Below, piece after piece: positions 14,960 to 19,197 of a stretch of DNA of 19,197 nucleotides (positions are counted from its first letter, which is position 1; every line of letters begins with the position of its first letter). The translations under genes and the position numbers were made by a program. The notes under the pieces were generated by a model. The model was not told where the DNA came from. It worked only from the letters and a program-made list of their open reading frames with translations, and searched no databases. Origin of the DNA: JBFWYO01 sp050186335 (lineage in GTDB: Bacteria > Pseudomonadota > Alphaproteobacteria > Bin65); NCBI GenBank assembly GCA_050186335.1, contig JBFWYO010000087.1:1-19197 (forward strand), read 5' to 3'.

Positions 14960-15829
14960 ATGTCCAAGAGAGAGCTCATTCCGTTCGCCGACGGCCTCGT
15001 CTTCGGCGAGGGAATCAGGTGGTTCAAGAACCGCCTGTGGATAGCCGATATGCTGGGCCGCAAGATCATCGCATTCGATTTCGACGGGAAACGTGAAGTC
15101 GTAGCGCATGTGCCGCCGCGACCTAATGGCCTTGGGTTCCTGCCCGATGGAAGATTGCTGATCGCTTCGATGGCGGATCAGAAGGTGCTGCGCCGGGAGC
15201 ACAATGGGTCGATTTCAGTGCACGCGGATCTCAGCAAGCTCATGACCGGTTATATGGGTGACTTGGCTGTCGACGCCCGCGGTCGGGCCTACGTGGACGA
15301 TGTCGGCTTCCGCGTGTTCGAGAAAGATGAGCGCAGGCCGGGCGCGCTGTTGCGCGTCGATCCTGACGGCACGGCGGTCGTGCTCGAGCGAAATCTGCAA
15401 TTCCCCAACGGGCTGTGGATCACACCCGACGGCGATCGGCTGATCTTTGCCGAGGGGCGCAACGAGACCATCTTCAGCTACCGGATCGGCGCCGAAGGCG
15501 GGCTATCGGACAAGCGCGTGTTTGCCCACCTGAAGGGCCACGTCCTGGATGGGCTGACGATCGATGTTAAGGGCGCTGTATGGGAATGCAGCCCCTATCT
15601 TCGTCAGGTCAATCGCGTCGTGGACGGCGGGCAGATCACGGAAACGATCCAGTTTCCCGAGCACCGCAAGCCGGTCGCCTGCTGCCTCGGCGGGCACGAG
15701 CGCAAGGATCTGTTCGTCGTCGCCGCGGACTATACGCTCGAGCGCATGGCCGCCGATGACTGCGTCGCCGAAATCTTCCGCATCGAGGTCGACGTGCCGG
15801 GGTTTCCGCTGCCCGGCGACAGCCAATAG
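14960..15829 (+). CDS. SMP-30/gluconolactonase/LRE-family lactonase
   Basis: This 289-residue six-bladed beta-propeller protein shows the calcium/metal ligands of the SMP-30 family: E17 in FGEGIRW, N150 in FPNGLW and D197 in LDGLTID. A further RPNGLGF segment at 54-60 matches the family. Such enzymes open lactone rings with a divalent metal. Next to a LigI-like lactonase and flavin monooxygenases, a role on a lactone intermediate of aromatic breakdown is plausible but inferred. The ATG is preceded by GGAGAG, a good ribosome site. It lies 46 bases after the hydrolase gene and is last in the plus-strand set. The convergent ligase gene and a GC hairpin follow. Confidence 0.9.
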   Translation: MSKRELIPFADGLVFGEGIRWFKNRLWIADMLGRKIIAFDFDGKREVVAHVPPRPNGLGFLPDGRLLIASMADQKVLRREHNGSISVHADLSKLMTGYMGDLAVDARGRAYVDDVGFRVFEKDERRPGALLRVDPDGTAVVLERNLQFPNGLWITPDGDRLIFAEGRNETIFSYRIGAEGGLSDKRVFAHLKGHVLDGLTIDVKGAVWECSPYLRQVNRVVDGGQITETIQFPEHRKPVACCLGGHERKDLFVVAADYTLERMAADDCVAEIFRIEVDVPGFPLPGDSQ

Positions 15830-15840
15830 CGACGCGGCGC

Positions 15841-15866
15841 CGGCCGGGAACTCGCTGACCCGGCCG
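15841..15866. terminator. GC hairpin between convergent genes, possible bidirectional terminator
   Basis: CGGCCGGG (15841-15848) and CCCGGCCG (15859-15866) form a perfect 8-bp GC-only stem with a 10-base loop. It lies between the SMP-30 stop (15829) and the ligase stop (15871). There is no T-tract, but position and strength favour a transcription stop for both convergent units. Confidence 0.5.
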
Positions 15867-15870
15867 TCGG

Positions 15871-17556
15871 CTAGCCGGTGGCTTTGTCCGCCGGTTTGAC
15901 CTCGGACGCCATGATGCCGGCAAGAATTTCTTTCAACCGCGGCTTCGAGATCTTGCCGGCGGATGTCAGGGGAAGTTCGGAGATCGCTTCGATGCGTTCC
16001 GGGCATTTGAACTTGGCAAGGCCCGCCTCCACCAGAAAGTCGCCCAGTTCCCGCACGGTCGGCGCGGTACCCTTCGGAATGACGAAGGCGCAGGCGCGCT
16101 CGCCGTAGATCGGGTCCGGCATGGGAACGATGGATACCGCCGCAATCTTGGGGTGCTGGATCGCGACCCGTTCGACTTCCTGGCAGTTGATCTTTTCGCC
16201 GCCGCGGCTGACGACGTCCTTGATGCGTCCTTCGAAGACGAGATAGCGCTTACCGTCGATCAGTCGCTCGCGCATCAGATCGCCCGAGCGATAGAACCCG
16301 TCGCTGGTGAAGGCCTCCCGGTTGCGCTCTTCGGAATCGTAGTACCCGCGAATAACGGACGGGCCGCGGCAGCAGAATTCACCGGCCTCGCCGACGGCGA
16401 CCGGTTCGTTCGTTTCAGGTTTGACGATCCGATATTCGTCCATCGGCCCTATCGGACGGCCGACCGTGCCGGCAATCGCGGCGGCCGAATCGCCCGCACG
16501 ATTGTAGGCGATAAAGCCTTCGGTCATGCCGAACAACGGCAAGGCTACGGCGCCAGTGATCTTGTTCACGACCCCCGCGGCGCTCGGCACCGTGAATGCC
16601 TTGACGTGTCGGAACAACGATGCATCGACTACGCCAGCGGCGTTCAGCCCCGCCAGGATCGGCATCGGAATGCATAACCAGTTGGGACGTCGCTCGCGCA
16701 GGAACCGCGCGATGTCTTCCGGTTGGCGCGAAGGGCAGACCGCCACTTCGCCGCCGTTCCACAATGCTGGGCCCCAATAGCAGATAATCGGCGCATTATG
16801 CAGCAGCGGGTTAGGCGTGAACGCGATGGTATTCTCGTCGAGGCCATGAAACCGCACCACATCGAGAATCTGGTTCAGATACTCGTTATGGAAGCGCGGA
16901 ATGATCTTGGGCACGCCCGACGTGCCGCCCGAAAGCTGAAATACGCCGACCTGGTATGGGTCGCGTTCCACACCGGCGAGGCGCTGCCGCGCGGACTGTA
17001 CGTCGTTACGCTCGATCAATCGGGCGAACGGGACCACGTCCGCCTGCGTGTCCGCGACCGAACCTTTCGCGACAACGATATGCTTCATACTCGGAACTTC
17101 GCGCTGGATCGTGCGGGCGAATTCCACGTAGTCGAACTTCGGATCGTCGTTCGCGATGATGTGCGCGCGCGCCTTGGCATGGGCCGCCAAGAAGCCGATT
17201 TCCAACTTGCGATGCGCGGCAAGCGTACAGATCGGGATCAGGTTCGCCTTGAAGCAGGCGATGAAGCTGATGATCAATTCCTTGCTGTTTGCCAGCTGGA
17301 ACACGACCCGATCAAGCGGCTCCAGGCCAAGCGCCAACAGGCCGGCCGCGACCCGATCGGTGAGCTCGTCCAATTCGCGATAACTGATCGTCAGGCCGGG
17401 CTCCGAAATCGCGACCCGATCCGGAAAGGTCCGGGCGATTCGCCCGAACGCCTGGTCGAGCGTCTCGGTGCCGAGTATGCTTGCCTGCGCATACCGCTCG
17501 GCATCGGCTTGAAGCGGATAAACGACACCGGGCATACGCAATTTTGCGCCAACCAT
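15871..17556 (-). CDS. Aryl-acid AMP/CoA ligase (EntE/DhbE/salicylate-ligase-like)
   Basis: This 561-residue adenylate-forming enzyme shows QLSGGTSGVPK at 207-217 (phosphate loop), FGMTEG at 342-347, YRSGDL at 422-427, GRIKDVVSRGGEKI at 443-456 and the catalytic Lys K535 in SAGKISK. The N-terminus resembles 2,3-dihydroxybenzoate- and salicylate-AMP ligases. The LLHNAP segment keeps the His-Asn pair (H253, N254) that contacts the aromatic acid in DhbE. It probably activates a hydroxylated or aminated benzoate-type acid to its adenylate and then its CoA thioester, giving the substrate of the flavin monooxygenases. No carrier-protein gene is seen, so CoA is the likely acceptor. An ATG with GGAG nine bases upstream is used as start. 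It is monocistronic, divergent from the VOC gene, with an operator-like palindrome upstream. Confidence 0.9.
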   Translation of the reverse strand: MVGAKLRMPGVVYPLQADAERYAQASILGTETLDQAFGRIARTFPDRVAISEPGLTISYRELDELTDRVAAGLLALGLEPLDRVVFQLANSKELIISFIACFKANLIPICTLAAHRKLEIGFLAAHAKARAHIIANDDPKFDYVEFARTIQREVPSMKHIVVAKGSVADTQADVVPFARLIERNDVQSARQRLAGVERDPYQVGVFQLSGGTSGVPKIIPRFHNEYLNQILDVVRFHGLDENTIAFTPNPLLHNAPIICYWGPALWNGGEVAVCPSRQPEDIARFLRERRPNWLCIPMPILAGLNAAGVVDASLFRHVKAFTVPSAAGVVNKITGAVALPLFGMTEGFIAYNRAGDSAAAIAGTVGRPIGPMDEYRIVKPETNEPVAVGEAGEFCCRGPSVIRGYYDSEERNREAFTSDGFYRSGDLMRERLIDGKRYLVFEGRIKDVVSRGGEKINCQEVERVAIQHPKIAAVSIVPMPDPIYGERACAFVIPKGTAPTVRELGDFLVEAGLAKFKCPERIEAISELPLTSAGKISKPRLKEILAGIMASEVKPADKATG

Positions 17557-17604
17557 TTCGCGGACTCCTGATCGATAGCTTGGGGCACGGCCAAACTGGC
17601 AAAC

Positions 17605-17642
17605 TTATTCATATGCGTCAATAATTTTCCGTTGATGAATAA
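17605..17642. promoter_or_regulatory. Shared operator-like motif, site E, within inverted repeat
   Basis: TTATTCAT (17605-17612) and ATGAATAA (17635-17642) are perfect 8-bp inverted arms. Between them, 17616-17627 reads AAATTATTGACG on the minus strand, 11 of 12 matches to the core of sites A and B. It ends about 50-85 bases before the ligase start, a normal place for a repressor operator. Confidence 0.5.
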
Positions 17643-17757
17643 ATCGGCCTGAGCCCGGGCGCGCGGGCGGGCCGTGTTCGCGTATGATTTTGTGCGGCAA
17701 TTGAATGCGGCTGGGACCTTGACAATATATACATTATCGTAGAAAAATCATCGACAT

Positions 17758-17772
17758 CGTCAAATATTGACG
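17758..17772. promoter_or_regulatory. Shared operator-like motif, site D (palindrome)
   Basis: CGTCAA-ATA-TTGACG is a perfect palindrome with 6-base arms, 31 bases before the VOC start. Its arms match the TTGACG half of sites A, B and E. Upstream AAAAATCATCGACATCG resembles AAAAATTTCGACATCG at site B. It is the most symmetric member of the set, hence the best guess at the full operator. Confidence 0.5.
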
Positions 17773-17802
17773 GTCTGAAGCAGATACGAAATGAGGTGCA
17801 GC

Positions 17803-18468
17803 ATGCCGGATCCGAACGGAACGTCTGGGAAGCAGCGCTCCGGCGAGCCAGAAGAAACGCGCCACAGTGACGGCGCGGGCGAATTGCGGCTTGCCGGCGT
17901 GCATCATACCGCGCGGCCGACGTGGAAGCTGTGCGAGACGGTGCGGTTCTATCGCGACATCATGGGGCTGCGGCTCGTCCACGCGATCGCGGCGCGCGGC
18001 TGGGGCCCCGCCGGTCATCCGGACTTCCTCCATTTCTTCTTCGAATCCGGACAAGGCAGCACGATCGCATTTTTCTACTATCTGCAACAGCCGAAGCCGG
18101 CGAGTCTGGAGCCTTACGATTCCTGGCTGTGGCGCTCGACACACACGTCCTGGAGGGTCGAAACCGTCGAAGAACTGGATCGCTGGTATGCACGGTTCGA
18201 ATCGCGCGGAGTCCCGGTGCGGCGCGTCGCACACGAGGTGATCGACTCGGTCTACGTTAATGATCCCAACGGCTACATGGTCGAGGTGACGTGGCAGCGT
18301 CGGCCGTTCGGAATGGTGGACGAGGTCGACGCCGGTCTATCGATCGAGGCCGCCATGGAGCTCGAGTATCAGGCGCGCGGGCAAGGTGCCGGTATCGCCG
18401 ATATGGAATCGATCTGGCGACAGAAAGCGACGCTCGTGCGTCGCCGGCTTGAGCAGAAGGACATATGA
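17803..18468 (+). CDS. VOC-superfamily (glyoxalase/extradiol dioxygenase-like) protein
   Basis: This 221-residue protein has a polar 28-residue N-terminal tail, then one vicinal-oxygen-chelate domain (about 29-168) and a helical C-terminal extension. Candidate metal ligands are H34 or H35 (GVHHTARP), H114 (STHTSWRV) and E161 (NGYMVEVTW), the 2-His-1-Glu pattern of metal-binding VOC enzymes. FYRDIMGLRLVH and YVNDPNGYMVEV are typical VOC strands. It could be a ring-cleavage dioxygenase, isomerase or lyase of the aromatic pathway, but the substrate is not assignable. The ATG at 17803 is preferred over 17791 because GAGGT lies five bases ahead. The following gene begins one base after its stop, so the two form an operon controlled from the divergent region. 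Confidence 0.85.
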   Translation: MPDPNGTSGKQRSGEPEETRHSDGAGELRLAGVHHTARPTWKLCETVRFYRDIMGLRLVHAIAARGWGPAGHPDFLHFFFESGQGSTIAFFYYLQQPKPASLEPYDSWLWRSTHTSWRVETVEELDRWYARFESRGVPVRRVAHEVIDSVYVNDPNGYMVEVTWQRRPFGMVDEVDAGLSIEAAMELEYQARGQGAGIADMESIWRQKATLVRRRLEQKDI

Positions 18469-18469
18469 C

Positions 18470-18718
18470 ATGCCCCGGATCTATGTGCCCATGCTGCCCG
18501 AGTTCGACGCCGTCGCACGAATCGCGGCGACCCAGCCGAACGTTGCCGTGACACCGACGGCACTCGGTTATTACATCGTCGAGAGCGCGCAGGATTTGGT
18601 GTTTCGGCGCCGCGAACTCGGCTTCAAGCCGGCCCTGTGGTACTCGTGCTTTTCCGGCGGGATCGAGGGCCGTATCGCCGAATACGGCAGGGACGAGGTC
18701 CGAATTACGTCTGCTTGA
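18470..18718 (+). CDS. Small conserved-looking protein of unknown function (82 aa)
   Basis: The ATG lies one base after the VOC stop, with AGAAGGA about ten bases upstream, so it is co-translated with that gene. The 82 residues (MPRIYVPMLPEFDAV... ending in GRDEVRITSA) suggest a small alpha/beta fold with no signal peptide, membrane segment or metal motif. I do not recognise the family. Tight coupling to the VOC protein suggests a partner subunit or an accessory of the same reaction. A longer in-frame reading from 18386 lies inside the VOC gene and is not used. Its last 14 bases overlap the 3' end of the convergent TetR gene. Confidence 0.7.
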   Translation: MPRIYVPMLPEFDAVARIAATQPNVAVTPTALGYYIVESAQDLVFRRRELGFKPALWYSCFSGGIEGRIAEYGRDEVRITSA

Positions 18719-19197
18719 GCCCGCGCGACCGGCTTTGGGACGATAGCTTCACGTCACCGCCCTTCACCTTGCTCTTGACGAAGATTTCAAGGTGCTCGAT
18801 ATCCGACCGCACGACATCGAATAGCGAGTCAATCGTGGGCGCAGCGCGATCGAGCGTCTCTTGCCTTACAAGCGCGCGAACGGTCATTTCCGAAAGCTGT
18901 TCGATGATCCGCTGCGGATCCTTGTTCTTCTCGGGATTGTACCACCATGCGGTCCAGTTAACGATGCCAATGAGGGCGAAGGCGGCAATATGCTCGTCGA
19001 CGTTCCGAAATTCGCCGGAGACGACTCCCTCGCGAATGATCGAAACATACTCTTCGAACACCTGCCGCATTGCCGTGACATGGCGGCGGAGCAATTCCGG
19101 CGGCAGGGCGCGTTCGGCGGTGATAAGAATCCGGAACCTGGTGCCACGCGCGAGCAGGCTGCGCAGTCTTTGTTCCATGAACGATTTGAGCCGCTCG
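18705..19197 (-). CDS. TetR/AcrR-family regulator, C-terminal part (truncated by window edge)
   Basis: An open minus-strand frame enters from the right edge and gives about 163 residues with no start or helix-turn-helix in view. It reads as the ligand-binding half of a TetR regulator: an LLARGTRFRILITAERALPP helix, the VFEEYVSIIREGVVSGEFRNVD segment, then FALIGIVNWTAWWYNPEKNKDP and IIEQLSEMTVRALV, the pattern of a common TetR C-terminal domain. The N-terminal DNA-binding domain should lie just beyond the window. Regulators of this kind in acyl- or aryl-CoA clusters are usually repressors released by a CoA ester. By position it is a candidate for the shared operators A-E. Its last 14 bases overlap the end of the convergent 82-residue gene. 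The 40-residue polar C-tail is longer than usual. Confidence 0.88.
   Translation of the reverse strand, partial: ERLKSFMEQRLRSLLARGTRFRILITAERALPPELLRRHVTAMRQVFEEYVSIIREGVVSGEFRNVDEHIAAFALIGIVNWTAWWYNPEKNKDPQRIIEQLSEMTVRALVRQETLDRAAPTIDSLFDVVRSDIEHLEIFVKSKVKGGDVKLSSQSRSRGLKQT

Larger units (their letters stand above)
17557..17802. promoter_or_regulatory. Divergent promoter region between ligase and VOC gene
   Basis: This is 246 bases, markedly AT-rich at both ends. It holds operator-like site E with flanking TTATTCAT/ATGAATAA arms near the ligase, and TTGACA (17719-17724), an ATATATACATTAT stretch and palindromic site D near the VOC gene. TTGACA is a perfect -35 hexamer but no good -10 is seen 16-18 bases on, so promoter assignment is tentative. 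Confidence 0.5.

Noticed and set aside
15636..15923. Arg-rich minus-strand frame overlapping the ends of the SMP-30 and ligase genes
   Set aside because: It is a low-complexity shadow frame (very Arg-rich) in GC-rich DNA with no start signal.
16723..17571. 282-residue plus-strand open frame opposite the ligase gene
   Set aside because: It lies entirely antisense to a ligase with all core motifs. The product is rich in Arg/Asp with no domain, as expected of a GC-rich shadow frame.
17719..17747. Consensus sigma-70 promoter starting at TTGACA
   Set aside because: The -35 hexamer is perfect but nothing close to TATAAT lies 16-18 bases downstream, so I list it only as a possible element.

Overview
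The window is high-GC bacterial chromosomal or accessory DNA built almost entirely of catabolic genes. FCD-type GntR and TetR regulators, a taurine/nitrate-type ABC transporter, a TRAP solute-binding protein and dispersed CAGGGAATTTT repeats resembling those seen in rhizobial genomes suggest a proteobacterium, most likely an alphaproteobacterium of the Hyphomicrobiales/Bradyrhizobium kind. This is inference from gene style; there is no rRNA or other lineage marker. No tRNA, rRNA, CRISPR array, complete insertion sequence or phage gene was seen.

Left block (about 200-6090). After the last codons of an unidentified gene (1-98), a tight plus-strand operon starts at 314. It encodes an enolase-superfamily enzyme of the MLE subgroup, an opine/octopine-dehydrogenase-like oxidoreductase, an M24 'pita-bread' protein that has lost most metal ligands, an ABC ATPase and an ABC permease. 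Junctions overlap or nearly touch. A convergent GntR/FCD regulator (5361-6089, minus) closes the block and is the obvious candidate regulator. The likely job is uptake and breakdown of a small amino-acid-derived or opine-like compound. The periplasmic binding protein is not in the window. A 17-bp palindrome (214-230) lies in the operon leader.

Spacer (6090-6666). No convincing gene. It holds a GC-rich hairpin and a cluster of CAGGGAATTTT-type repeats.

Right block (6667-19197). This looks like an aromatic-acid/aryl-CoA catabolic locus. A minus-strand operon carries the 5' stub of a maleate isomerase gene, a flavin monooxygenase of the salicylyl-CoA hydroxylase/VioD type, a ketopantoate-reductase-like enzyme and a MaoC hydratase. 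Next is a minus-strand LigI-like amidohydrolase. A divergent plus-strand operon carries a paralogous flavin monooxygenase, an orphan TRAP binding protein, an alpha/beta hydrolase and an SMP-30-type lactonase. A convergent minus-strand aryl-acid ligase (EntE/DhbE-like) follows, then a divergent plus-strand VOC protein with an 82-residue protein of unknown function, and finally the C-terminal part of a TetR regulator running off the right edge.

A plausible scheme is that the ligase activates an aromatic acid, the two monooxygenases hydroxylate or dearomatise the thioester, and the MaoC, reductase, LigI-like, SMP-30 and alpha/beta hydrolases process ring-opened or lactone intermediates. A recurring short motif (core AAATTTTTGACG) lies in the intergenic regions ahead of five transcription units of this block. 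It is the best candidate for a shared operator, possibly of the TetR protein at the right edge.
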